Assembly (NCBI RefSeq): GCF_900100875.1 | Contig: NZ_FNKQ01000005.1 | Location: 186,001 to 250,000, forward strand | Source of the DNA: Halopelagius longus | Lineage (GTDB): Archaea > Halobacteriota > Halobacteria > Halobacteriales > Haloferacaceae | Direction: 5' to 3' | DNA length: 64,000 bases | Part shown: in pieces, positions 33,312 through 42,362 of the stretch | How the letters are laid out: each line of letters begins with the position of its first letter | Position numbering within the stretch: the first letter of the stretch is position 1 | Program-made: the position numbers and the translations under genes | Notes under the pieces: model-generated | Databases searched by the model: none | The model's input: the letters and a program-made list of their open reading frames with translations, nothing else | What the model was told of the DNA's origin: nothing

Positions 33312-34157
33312 ATGGCAGAACCCCGCCTCCAACCGGAAGACCCCGCCGTCTCGTGGCGATACGACGTGACCGATTCGCGCCTCTTGCACACGCTCACGTA
33401 CGCCCTCCCGGGGATGCTCGGCGGAGTCGTGCTCCTCGTCGCGCTACTGGCGGGAAGGATCGCACTCGATGCGGTGAGAGCGGGGAACGTCGGCCGCGCA
33501 GTCGGCGTCCTCGGCGTCGCGGTGCTGGCCCTCCTCGTCCGTCGATACGTCCCCGCGCTGTTGGGCGCCACCGACGCGTTCGACCCGTCGGGGCGCTACT
33601 CGCTCCGCGGACTCGCCGCGAGCAGCGTCGTCGGCGCGGCGGCCGTCCTCTGGAGTCTGCGAGTCTCCCCCGTCGCGCCGTTCGCGCTGTTCGTAGCGAG
33701 TTGGCTCCCGACGGTCCTCGCGGCGGAGTTTCCGACGGAGGGGCGCGCGACGCCGGAGACTGGGACGCTCGTCGTGGACGGGGAGTCTGTTCCGCTCGAC
33801 GCGCTATCGCACCATCGAACCGTCTCCGTCGGCGGCGTCGCGGTCAGTTGGCTGTCGTACGCTCGCGGCGTGCCGCGGGCGCCGCGGACGGTCGTCGTGC
33901 CGACGAACGCGTTCGAGGCGGTGCGCGCGGTGCTCGAAGACGCGGAGCGTCGGCACGACGAGAGCGACGAGAGCAGGTCGTCGCTCGGCGGCGCGGAACG
34001 CGCTATCGTCGCCGCGTTCGGCCTCGGTTCGCTCGCTGTCGGACCGACGCTCTGGATGCTCCTCCCGCCCGGCCGTGGGCGCGCCGTCGCGCTCTACGGC
34101 GGCGCGCTGTTCGGCGTCTTCGGCGCGGTGTTCCTCTGGTACGCGGCGACGGCGTGA
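33312..34157 (+). CDS. Haloarchaeal membrane protein, unrecognised
   Basis: 281 residues with four or five membrane helices, a soluble stretch of about 75 residues (VDGESVPLDALSHHRTVSVGGVAVSWLSYARG) and two C-terminal helices. The soluble part is basic-aromatic and resembles a PH-like segment of membrane proteins, but I cannot name the family. It converges on the next gene. Confidence 0.68.
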   Translation: MAEPRLQPEDPAVSWRYDVTDSRLLHTLTYALPGMLGGVVLLVALLAGRIALDAVRAGNVGRAVGVLGVAVLALLVRRYVPALLGATDAFDPSGRYSLRGLAASSVVGAAAVLWSLRVSPVAPFALFVASWLPTVLAAEFPTEGRATPETGTLVVDGESVPLDALSHHRTVSVGGVAVSWLSYARGVPRAPRTVVVPTNAFEAVRAVLEDAERRHDESDESRSSLGGAERAIVAAFGLGSLAVGPTLWMLLPPGRGRAVALYGGALFGVFGAVFLWYAATA

Positions 34158-34196
34158 ACCGGGTCCGTCGCGACCCGGAGAACGGCGGGTCCGCGG

Positions 34197-35729
34197 TCAG
34201 TACGCGAACAGCTTCCAGACCCACTCGCCGAGGGTGCGAGAACCGAGGGCGGTCGGACGGCGCACGTCCACGTCCTCGCCCGTCCGAACGCTGTATCGAG
34301 TCCGAACCCGCACGTCGCTCCCGAACTCGGACTCGGTGGCGCGCAGTCGAGCGTCGCCGCCGGTGACGACGCCCCGTTCGGTATCGACGCGCATTCGGAT
34401 GCGAGCGGTTTCGTAGGTGGCGTTCTCCAGTTCGAACCCGTAGAGCGCACTGTACACCTCGTCGCCGCCGGTCAACTCGAGGACGAGAACGCCGTCGCCC
34501 CGTTCGACGGCGCGCCACTCGCCGGTCCCGGGTCGCGGGATTCCGAACACACCGTCGAGACGAACCGCGCGGTCGTACGACCAGAACGCCGGTTCGACCG
34601 CCGCGGTTCGGCCGTCGATATCTCGGGTTCCGAGTCGGAGGAAGTCCGCCCAGAGGACGGAGGTGTACCCGACGCCCGCGTCCGCGTACTGGTACCCGCC
34701 CGAGAAGTTCGACTCCGAGTAGAACTGCCGGTCGGGGCGGTCCACCGCCGTCCGGACGAGGAACGGCCGTCCGCGTTCGGTTTCGACGTACGTGACCTCG
34801 TAGCTCGTCGCGTCGGTGTTCTCGAACGCCGTCGCGTACGCGGCGGTGGGGTCGTCGGGGAGGGGCCGAGCGTCGGCCGTCGGGCGGGTTTCGGTCACGC
34901 GGACGGCGGCCGCGCCGCAGAGCAGTCCCGAGAGCAACAGTACGACCAACCCTAACCGACGAACCGGTATCTCCCGTCGCCGCGGCGCGGCGTCGGAGGC
35001 GGCGAACGCGACGTGAATCGGGTAGAGAAACGTCACGGAGAGCGTCGCGGCCGCCGCGCCGAGGACGCCGCCGACGGCCAGAAACGCCCGAACCGCCCGG
35101 AAGTCGCCCGAGTACTCGACGGCGGTTAGGACACAGACGCCGACGACGAGCAGACCCGCGGCGTGGAGTGCGAGTACGGTCGCCGTCCGTCGCGGTGCGC
35201 CGAGGGCGACCCCGACAGCGGTTCGGACGGCCGGGACCGCCGCGTCCCCGTCCGCGAGACGGACGACGGCGGGGACGAGCAGTCCCCACGCGAGACCGGT
35301 TCCAACGGTGACGCCGACGAACGGGGCGACGTACACCACCGCCGAATGGAACGGTTCGGCCCCGAGCGCGTACGCGGCGTAGCGAATCGGCGTATCGACG
35401 ACGAGGAAGAGCGTCGCGCCGAGGACGACGGCGGCGGCGTGGCCGGCGGTTGCGGCGGCGACGAGGCGCGTGCCGACGGTTCGGAAGCGGCGACCGAGGT
35501 TCCACGGCGACCCGGCGTCCGAGTCGGCGAGTGCGGCTTCGACCGCCGGGAGGCCCGCACCCAGTAGCGGAACGACCACGACGGGCGGAAGCAGGAGGGA
35601 AGCGAGCGGGTGGACGAATCCGGCGGCGACTCTGAGCGCCGTCTCGACGACGACGGCAAAACCGACGAGAGCGAGCGCTCGCGGTCGTTCGAGGGCGACG
35701 CGAACGCCGGAGCGAAGCGGGGAGGGCAC
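34197..35729 (-). CDS. Membrane protein with C-terminal lipoprotein-like outward domain
   Basis: 510 residues. The N-terminal half has about six membrane helices; a further helix near residue 260 precedes an outward domain of about 230 residues with YEVTYVETERGRPFLVRTAV and ARIRMRVDTERGVVTGGDARL, which resembles the LolA/LppX-like domains of haloarchaeal lipoproteins. The frame is open to 35894. I placed the start at the GTG at 35729 because the region above overlaps the neighbouring lipoprotein gene and reads as charged filler. It is downstream of two lipoprotein genes on the same strand. Confidence 0.7.
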   Translation of the reverse strand: MPSPLRSGVRVALERPRALALVGFAVVVETALRVAAGFVHPLASLLLPPVVVVPLLGAGLPAVEAALADSDAGSPWNLGRRFRTVGTRLVAAATAGHAAAVVLGATLFLVVDTPIRYAAYALGAEPFHSAVVYVAPFVGVTVGTGLAWGLLVPAVVRLADGDAAVPAVRTAVGVALGAPRRTATVLALHAAGLLVVGVCVLTAVEYSGDFRAVRAFLAVGGVLGAAAATLSVTFLYPIHVAFAASDAAPRRREIPVRRLGLVVLLLSGLLCGAAAVRVTETRPTADARPLPDDPTAAYATAFENTDATSYEVTYVETERGRPFLVRTAVDRPDRQFYSESNFSGGYQYADAGVGYTSVLWADFLRLGTRDIDGRTAAVEPAFWSYDRAVRLDGVFGIPRPGTGEWRAVERGDGVLVLELTGGDEVYSALYGFELENATYETARIRMRVDTERGVVTGGDARLRATESEFGSDVRVRTRYSVRTGEDVDVRRPTALGSRTLGEWVWKLFAY

Positions 35730-35794
35730 GGCCGATTCCTCGCGAGAGGTGACAAAGCCGTTACGGTCCGCGGGTCGGACGGTCGGGACGCCGA

Positions 35795-37123
35795 CTACTC
35801 CGAGAGCGCGTCGCCGGTCGTCCGACACGCGTTCGGAATCGCCTCGGCGACGTGTCGCTGGGCGACGTAGGTCGCGATTTCGCGCCGGACCCACCGGGCT
35901 CGAATCGCGTCGTCGTCGCCGTCGTCGCCCGGGGTGAGTTCGTCGTCCGCGCGGGAGAGGCGGGCGACGACCTTCGGTAGTTCGACGCCCGTCAAGAGCG
36001 GATAGTCGTCGGTCGCTCGCGCCGCCTCGACAGCCTCGACGGCGGCGGTGCGGTACGCCGCCACGTCGCCGGTCGACTCGACCGGGAACGACTCGCCGTC
36101 GGCCACTCGGTCCCGCAGCGTTCGGAACGCCTCGACGCCCGCGAGAAGCCTGTGCATTCGAATCACCGCCGCCGCCGGACGTTCGCCCTCGTACCGGTAG
36201 TTCCGAGCGTCTCGGGCCTCTCCGTAGAGGTCGTCCAGCGCCATCCCGGCGACGGTGTCCTCGATGTCGCGTTCGACGAACGTCGGTCGCTCGCCGTCCG
36301 TCTCGCGCGGAACGTCGTCGAGCGCCTCGCTCAGCCGACCGCCGAGCGTCGCTATCGCGCGTTCGAGTCGGTTATCGAGAGGTCGCGGTTCGTCGAGCGA
36401 GTCGGTGAATCGGTCGTAGACGTGGTTCGCGACGGCGACGTTCGCTCGGGCGCGTTCGACCGCGGCCGCCGTCTCGCCGACGGCGAGGGGGTTGTCGGCG
36501 TCGTACCGCCGTTGGGGTCCGGAGTTCAGATCGAGTTCGCTGTCGGCCCGTGCGACGCGGTGTTCGAACTCCTCGTGGACGAGTACCGCGCGGACGGGGT
36601 CGGAGCCGACGTACTCCCGTCGGTCGGTGAACGCCGAGAGGTCCTCGCGAACCGACGAAGCGCGCTCGGCCACCGCCGCCCGCGTCAGGTCCTCGTCTAT
36701 CGCGCGCCACGCGCCGCGGAGATTCGCCGCGTGTTCGCGGGCGTCCACCGCGGCGTCGAGGCGTTCGTACGAGGACGCGGCGGCCGTCGCCCTATCGAGT
36801 GCGTCCTCGGCACTCGTCCGTTCGTGCGCCATCTCCTCGCGGATGGCCCCGTTGGGCACCTCTTCGGAACCCAACGGGTCGGGGACGGAGTCGAGTGCGG
36901 CCCGCGCCCGGGCGACGTTCTCGTCGACGAACGCCGTCGAGATATCGACCGGGAACGTCCGGGAAGCGTCGGGGAACTCCCCGCTCGCGACCGTCCGGAG
37001 CTTCGACCTGTCGAGTTCGGGGCCGGAGTCTCCCCGGCCGACGCCGAGTTCGGAGCACCCCGCGAGGAAGGTGCTCCCGAACAACGCGAGCGCACCCCGT
37101 CGGGTGGTGTCGAAGTCGCTCAT
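35795..37123 (-). CDS. Alpha-helical Tat lipoprotein, unrecognised
   Basis: 442 residues. Residues 1-25 have a twin-arginine motif (TTRRGALAL) and a lipobox (LAGC). The rest is rich in Ala, Arg, Glu and Asp and predicted to be almost all helical (DALDRATAAASSYERLDAAV and similar stretches), with no domain I can name. The start at 37123 gives the signal sequence; the frame is open further upstream but without it. It overlaps the upstream lipoprotein gene by 4 bp. Confidence 0.8.
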   Translation of the reverse strand: MSDFDTTRRGALALFGSTFLAGCSELGVGRGDSGPELDRSKLRTVASGEFPDASRTFPVDISTAFVDENVARARAALDSVPDPLGSEEVPNGAIREEMAHERTSAEDALDRATAAASSYERLDAAVDAREHAANLRGAWRAIDEDLTRAAVAERASSVREDLSAFTDRREYVGSDPVRAVLVHEEFEHRVARADSELDLNSGPQRRYDADNPLAVGETAAAVERARANVAVANHVYDRFTDSLDEPRPLDNRLERAIATLGGRLSEALDDVPRETDGERPTFVERDIEDTVAGMALDDLYGEARDARNYRYEGERPAAAVIRMHRLLAGVEAFRTLRDRVADGESFPVESTGDVAAYRTAAVEAVEAARATDDYPLLTGVELPKVVARLSRADDELTPGDDGDDDAIRARWVRREIATYVAQRHVAEAIPNACRTTGDALSE

Positions 37124-37821
37124 CGCTCCGCCTCCGCGGTGGCGTCGCCGCGGTCGGTTCCGTCGCCCGCAGTCGCGGGGGCCGAGTCGTTCCCGGAGTC
37201 GCCCCCGCCGGAGTCGTTCACCGGTCGTCCGTCGGGGAGGCGACACCCGCCACTCCCGTATGTGGACGCGTAACTCCGTATCTCGTCGGGGTCGACGGTG
37301 TCCGGGACGCGGACGAACCACGCGACGGTGTCGTTCGCGTCGGGTTCGCAGGCGACGTCGGCGTCGCGGTAGCGACGCACGTAACTCGTTCGTATCTCCG
37401 CGTCGGACCACTGGACGTAACAGAACTCCCGTCGGTAACACTCGCCGACGGTCGACTGCTCGATGTAGACCGTCTCGGCGTCGTAATCGGTCGCATCGAG
37501 GAACTCGCGGGCCGCCTCGACCTCCGCGCCGTCGGTCGAAAACGACAGGGAGTCGGCCGCCTCGGCGTCGGTGACGAACGCGTTGTCCAGTCCGATTCCG
37601 TCGGCCGCCTCGGCGTCCGTCGTCTCGGTCGAACCGGTCCGGACGACGGGGTTCTCGCCGGACACCCGGAGGGAGTAGGTGTCGGCGTCGGTCGAAATCT
37701 CGCCGTTCGCGTCTGAGGAGTGGGAGCCCGCCGACCCGTTGTTCGTACCGGAACATCCGGCGAGGCAAGCGAGGATACCGGCGACTCCGTGGAGGGCACG
37801 CCGTCGTGTCAGGGGACGCAT
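37120..37821 (-). CDS. Small Tat lipoprotein, unrecognised
   Basis: 233 residues with a twin-arginine motif (LTRRRALHG), a lipobox (CLAGC) and an acidic linker. The mature domain (about 50-195) has four cysteines (GECYRREFC, VACEP, GGCRL) that could form two disulfides. The C-terminal 35 residues are disordered. It is first of a likely three-gene unit with the helical lipoprotein and the membrane protein that follow. Confidence 0.8.
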   Translation of the reverse strand: MRPLTRRRALHGVAGILACLAGCSGTNNGSAGSHSSDANGEISTDADTYSLRVSGENPVVRTGSTETTDAEAADGIGLDNAFVTDAEAADSLSFSTDGAEVEAAREFLDATDYDAETVYIEQSTVGECYRREFCYVQWSDAEIRTSYVRRYRDADVACEPDANDTVAWFVRVPDTVDPDEIRSYASTYGSGGCRLPDGRPVNDSGGGDSGNDSAPATAGDGTDRGDATAEAER

Positions 37822-37907
37822 ATTACCTGTGGTGCCGTCCCGTCCCGAAAGTATGTTTTGGAACGTGAATGTGTCTCAAATAAGTTTCTGTACTATACGA
37901 GATTATC

Positions 37908-37916
37908 GTTTATATT
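37908..37916 (+). promoter_or_regulatory. TATA element of downstream lipoprotein gene
   Basis: The stretch cgtttatat lies about 36 bp before the ATG at 37949, which predicts a very short leader. Confidence 0.5.
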
Positions 37917-37948
37917 GAAGTGTCCGCCCGGAGAAGTGACGTACACCG

Positions 37949-38713
37949 ATGCGAACGCGATTCCCCGCAGTCGTCGTCGCCCTCCTCCTCCTCACCGCCG
38001 GGTGTAGCGCGCTCACCGACGACCGACCGCCGAGCGACGAACGCGCGGTAGACGCCACAGCGAAGGCGGCGTCGGCCCTCGACCCGGTTTCGACGTATCG
38101 GTTCGCCCTCGACGGTACCGTCCGCGCGTCCGACGGCGACCGAACGCGAACGGTGGACGTAGACGGCGAGGGCGTCGTCGACACCCGACAGCGGAAGATG
38201 GCGTCGAACGCCACCGTCGACGGGAGGACACGCAGGCAGTATCTCGACGGCTACACGACCTACGCGGAGTGCGCCGAACCGTGGGACGGGTGGAGCGTCG
38301 AGAACGCGAGCAACTCGACGGAGTGGACGAAGCTGACCCCGCTCGGTCGGCAGGTAGAGATACTGCAACGGTCGAACGTCTACTGGGAGGGCAACCGGAC
38401 GGTCGACGGCAACCGAACCGCCGTCGTCGTCGCCCACCCCTCGAAGCGGACGCTCACGTCGCTTCCGTCCGTCGGCCGGACGGCGACGGACCTCTCCGAA
38501 GCCGACGTCGACAACGCGACGCTCAGAATGTGGATAGACGCGGAGACGGGGCGTCCCGTGAAGTCCGAACTCGACGTCAGCCTCTCGACGGGAGGCGCGT
38601 CGGGCGAACTGGAGGCGACTACCCGGTACTACGGGTACGGCGAACCGGCGAACGTCACCATCCCGTCCTCGGCGCGGACGGACCGGTACGAAATCGGCTG
38701 TCCCGGCGAGTGA
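37949..38713 (+). CDS. Haloarchaeal lipoprotein, DUF7537-like
   Basis: 254 residues with a Sec signal and a lipobox (LTAGCSAL). The mature part starts with AASALDPVSTYRFALDGTVRA and ends with TTRYYGYGEPANVTIPSSA, both typical of a common haloarchaeal lipoprotein family resembling the LolA/LppX fold, sometimes labelled DUF7537. It would bind a hydrophobic molecule at the cell surface if it follows the fold; that is inference. It is alone and divergent from the three-gene lipoprotein unit. Confidence 0.8.
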   Translation: MRTRFPAVVVALLLLTAGCSALTDDRPPSDERAVDATAKAASALDPVSTYRFALDGTVRASDGDRTRTVDVDGEGVVDTRQRKMASNATVDGRTRRQYLDGYTTYAECAEPWDGWSVENASNSTEWTKLTPLGRQVEILQRSNVYWEGNRTVDGNRTAVVVAHPSKRTLTSLPSVGRTATDLSEADVDNATLRMWIDAETGRPVKSELDVSLSTGGASGELEATTRYYGYGEPANVTIPSSARTDRYEIGCPGE

Positions 38714-38785
38714 CGGCGAGAGGCGTCCGCGTCGGTCGCTCTCGGCGTCGGTATCGGTATCCGCGTCGCGGACTCGCGGGCCTCG

Positions 38786-39796
38786 TTACTCGGAGACCTG
38801 CACGACCTGTTTCCCGATGTTGTCCCCGGAGAACAGTCCGAGGAACGCGTCGGGGGCGTTCTCCAACCCTTCGACGATAGTCTCGCGGTGTTTCAGTTCG
38901 CCGGACGCCACCCACTTTCCGAGTTGCTCGCTCGCCTCGCCGAACCGCGTCGCGTAGTCGCCGACGAGGAGGCCCTGCACTTTCGCCCGCGGCGCTATGA
39001 GCATCGGGAGTTTCCGCGGACCCGTCGGGACGCCCTCCTCGTTGTAGTGGGCGATCTGTCCGCAGACCGCGACGCGCGCGTCCAGATTCAGCTTCGTGAA
39101 CACCGCGTCCGTAATCGGTCCGCCGACGTTGTCGAAGTAGACGTCCACGCCCTCGGGCGCGGCGTCGTCTAAGGCGGCGGCGTAGTCGTCCGTCGTCTTG
39201 TAGTTTATCGCCGCGTCGAAGCCGAGGTCCTCGGTGAGCCAGTCGGTCTTCTCGTCGGACCCGGCGAACCCGACGACGCGACAGCCGCTCAGTTTCGCTA
39301 TCTGTCCGACGACCGACCCGACCGCGCCCGCCGCGCCGGAGACGACGACCGTATCGTCTGGCTTCGGTTCGCCGACGTCGAGCAGTCCGAAGTACGCCGT
39401 CCGCCCGGGCATCCCGAGCACTCCGAGGTACGCCGGCAGTCCGGCGACGTCCGGGTCCACGGGCGCGACGTCGGCGGCGTCGAGAACGGTGTAGTCGGCC
39501 CACGTCCCCTCGCCGGTGACGAAGTCGCCCTCCTCGTACCGGTCGCTCCCGCTCTCGACGACTTCGCCGACGACGCCGCCTTTCATCGGGTCGCCGACCT
39601 CCCACGGTTCCGCGTACGACTCGGTGTCTCGCATCCGGCCTCGCATGTAGGGGTCCACCGAGAGGTACCGAACGCGGACGAGGAGTTCGCCGTGCCTCGG
39701 CTCCGGTCTGTCGCTCTCGCGCAGCTCGAAGCAGTCCAGATCCGGTTCGCCCTCGGGTCGCTCTGCGAAGTACCACTCGCGGTTCGAGTCTCGCAT
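38786..39796 (-). CDS. Zinc-independent MDR oxidoreductase (CurA/LTB4-dehydrogenase type)
   Basis: A 336-residue NADP-dependent medium-chain reductase. The signatures are YLSVDPYMRGRM near residue 50, GMPGRTAYFGLLDVGEPK, and the Rossmann motif SGAAGAVGSVVGQIAK near 155. The motifs YFDNVGG and GLLVGDY also match the family, which reduces the double bond of enones. The zinc-ligand cysteines of alcohol dehydrogenases are absent. It is not obviously linked to its neighbours. Confidence 0.95.
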   Translation of the reverse strand: MRDSNREWYFAERPEGEPDLDCFELRESDRPEPRHGELLVRVRYLSVDPYMRGRMRDTESYAEPWEVGDPMKGGVVGEVVESGSDRYEEGDFVTGEGTWADYTVLDAADVAPVDPDVAGLPAYLGVLGMPGRTAYFGLLDVGEPKPDDTVVVSGAAGAVGSVVGQIAKLSGCRVVGFAGSDEKTDWLTEDLGFDAAINYKTTDDYAAALDDAAPEGVDVYFDNVGGPITDAVFTKLNLDARVAVCGQIAHYNEEGVPTGPRKLPMLIAPRAKVQGLLVGDYATRFGEASEQLGKWVASGELKHRETIVEGLENAPDAFLGLFSGDNIGKQVVQVSE

Positions 39797-39881
39797 ACAC
39801 GCGTTTAGAGTTCCCCCGGAAGATACCTTCCGGTCGCGGAAGTTCGAAGCTCGAAAGGGGGGCGGGCGCGGAGGGGCCGAC

Positions 39882-42218
39882 TCAGTTTCCGCCCAGCACC
39901 CGTTTGAACAGCGTGAAGGTGAGGAGGGTAAAGAGCAGGCCGTTCAACATCCCTTGGCTCGCCGCCAGCAGTTTGGCCCCGCCGCCGAGCGGATTGATGT
40001 CGCCGTACCCGACCGTACTGAAGCTGATGTAACTGTAGTAGACGGTGTCGAAGAGGACCTGTGCCGCCGACTTGTCGACGAGGCCGGGCGCGAACACGCT
40101 TCCGGCCTGCGTCAGGAACGGGCCGCCGAGGGCGTACACCAGACCGAACAGCATCGGCGAGAGGAAGGTGAGCGCGGCGATTCGGGGGAGCCGGTTGCCG
40201 TACCCGCAGGTCACCTGCATGATGAGGTTGAGGACGACGCTGGCCGCCTTCTTCCCGCGCGCCCAGACGTTCAGCGAGTACTCGTTGAGGAGGATGTCGA
40301 GGTTCTTCCGCCGGTTGTAGTAGTAGCGTTTGAACTCGAACTCCCTGCTTGCGGGCGTGTCGCCGACGGCGTCGGCGCTGTCCTGCGCCTTCCGGTACGT
40401 CTCCTCGATGATTTCGTCGGTCATCTCGACGGCGAACTGTCCGGTGGCCTCGTTGCCGACGAAGTCGTGAATCGTCCAGTCGTTGCGTTCGAGGTACGCG
40501 TGGTGGTTGCTGAAGTCGAAGTGGTCGAAGTCGGTGAGACAGAACCGGAAGTGGTCGAGCAGTTCGTGCTCGTTGCCCTCGCCTTCCAGTTGGAGGTTGC
40601 CGAGCGTCGCCCGCGTGAAGTCGTACGGCGTGGCGTCGCCGGTGACTTGCGCTATCGTGCCGCCGTTTATCGTCGCGTCGGTGAGGTCGATGTACGTATC
40701 GCGTTCGCCGCCGAGCAGGCGGAACTTCGCCGTCTCGTGGAACACCGCGCGTCGGAAGTTACAGCGCTCGTGGAACGTGGCGTCCCAAAACGAGACGTTC
40801 GTGAAGTTGGCCGACTCGAACACGGCGTCATCGCGGAACGTCGCCTCCTTGAACGACGCGTTCTCCTCTAAGTGTCGCGTCTTCCCCTCGAACACCGCCC
40901 CGCGGAACTCCGCCGGGCCGTAGAACGTCGCCTCGCGGAAGCTCGCGTCCTCGTTGAACCGCGCTTCGTCGAAGCGCGTCCGGGCGTCGAACGCGACGTC
41001 GTCGAACGTCACGTCGCCGTCGAACTCGGCCTCGACGGCGACGACGGCGTCGCCGAACCGGCTCCCGTCGAAGACGGTTTCCCCGTCGAACGCCGCGCCG
41101 GTGAGTTCGAGCTCGCCGGAGACGTCCAGACGGTGACAGTCCGCGCGCGCGGTGAACGTCGCGCGGTCGAAGTTGAGCGGCCCTTTGAACGTCGCGTCCT
41201 TGAAGTCGGCGTACCGGAAGCGGGCCAACTTGTAGTCGGCTTCCTCCTCGAACACCGCCCCCTCGAACGTCACGTCGTCGCTCGTCGTCCGACTGCCGCC
41301 GTTGAACTCGACGCCGCGGAACTCGGCCAGTCGCATGAACCGCGCGTCCTCGAAGCTCACGTCGTCGTCGAACCGGGCCTCGTCGAAGTCGGCGACCTGT
41401 TGGAACGTGGCGGCGTCGAACCGCGCGTCGCCGCCGAACACCGCGTGTTCGAAGTCGGAACCAGCGGTGAACTGCGCCCCCTCGAAGGTGACGTAGTCGA
41501 ACGTCGCCTGCCGGAAACTGGCGTCGTCGCGGAACGTCGCGTCGGCGAAGGAGACGTGGTCGTCGAGGACGTGACTGCTACCGCTCGTTTCCGCGTTCCG
41601 GAAGTGGACCTGACCGTGGAACGTCGCCTCGGCGAAGCTCGTATCGCTTCGGAACGTCGTCTCGTCGCAGTTCACGTCGCCGTGGAACACCGCGCCGTCG
41701 AATCGGACGTCCTGTTGGAACGTCGCCTCCGCCGTCGTGACCCCCTCCCGCACCGTCAGGTCGTCCGCCTCCACGACGCCCGTGACGACGGCGTCCTCGA
41801 ACTTGAGGCGGCCGACGGTCGCCTCCCGGAGGATGAGCCCTTGGTCGAGGCGGCCGTGCGTGAGGTCGATGCCCTCGATGTCCGCGTGCTGGAAGTTGAG
41901 GACGTGGTTCGTCGAGCCGTTGACGTCCTGATAGGTGAGCGAGAGGTGCGGCAGGTCCGCACCGACGTACTCGTTGACCCGCGTGTCCGGAGATTCGAGG
42001 TTCTCCCGGAGGTCCTCGAGGATGTCGTCAGCCGTCACGTCGTGTGCGGCGCGTTCGTCTCGACTCATGTGGAAGACGCAGTACTCGCTCTCGGGGTGGG
42101 CTTCGTGCGGGCACTCCCACGTCGCTTGGAGTCGGGCGTCCGTCCGCGTGGAGGGGTCGAAGCGGTACCGGCAGTTCGACGACGACTTCGGCGTGGGGAG
42201 GGATTCGTTTCTCGACAT
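39882..42218 (-). CDS. Pentapeptide-repeat protein fused to a two-helix potassium channel
   Basis: 778 residues in three parts. The N-terminus has a Cys/His set (CRYR, ECPHEAHPESEYCVFH) likely to bind zinc. Residues about 80-530 are pentapeptide-like repeats (A(D/N)(L/F)XX and FXX(A)XF units such as ATFRDDASF and ARFDDDVSF) that fold into a right-handed beta-helix. The C-terminus has TM1 (about 679-702), a pore with the potassium selectivity filter TVGYGD (735-740) and TM2 (about 750-772). So a beta-helix is placed on the cytosolic side of a channel pore; the long N-terminus before TM1 has no signal peptide. It is the last gene of the minus-strand cluster, 144 bp after the zinc-ribbon gene. 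Confidence 0.9.
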   Translation of the reverse strand: MSRNESLPTPKSSSNCRYRFDPSTRTDARLQATWECPHEAHPESEYCVFHMSRDERAAHDVTADDILEDLRENLESPDTRVNEYVGADLPHLSLTYQDVNGSTNHVLNFQHADIEGIDLTHGRLDQGLILREATVGRLKFEDAVVTGVVEADDLTVREGVTTAEATFQQDVRFDGAVFHGDVNCDETTFRSDTSFAEATFHGQVHFRNAETSGSSHVLDDHVSFADATFRDDASFRQATFDYVTFEGAQFTAGSDFEHAVFGGDARFDAATFQQVADFDEARFDDDVSFEDARFMRLAEFRGVEFNGGSRTTSDDVTFEGAVFEEEADYKLARFRYADFKDATFKGPLNFDRATFTARADCHRLDVSGELELTGAAFDGETVFDGSRFGDAVVAVEAEFDGDVTFDDVAFDARTRFDEARFNEDASFREATFYGPAEFRGAVFEGKTRHLEENASFKEATFRDDAVFESANFTNVSFWDATFHERCNFRRAVFHETAKFRLLGGERDTYIDLTDATINGGTIAQVTGDATPYDFTRATLGNLQLEGEGNEHELLDHFRFCLTDFDHFDFSNHHAYLERNDWTIHDFVGNEATGQFAVEMTDEIIEETYRKAQDSADAVGDTPASREFEFKRYYYNRRKNLDILLNEYSLNVWARGKKAASVVLNLIMQVTCGYGNRLPRIAALTFLSPMLFGLVYALGGPFLTQAGSVFAPGLVDKSAAQVLFDTVYYSYISFSTVGYGDINPLGGGAKLLAASQGMLNGLLFTLLTFTLFKRVLGGN

Positions 42219-42362
42219 GGCTATGGCGTCACCGTCCTCCCTCCCGCGCGAGGCGATTCGACGGGGGAGGGGGTTCGTCTGTTCACGTATTTCATACGTT
42301 CTGTCATATAGTTTCGGTACCCGTTCGGGCGTCGCATCCGACGGAGTCGGTCGGTGCGGCGG

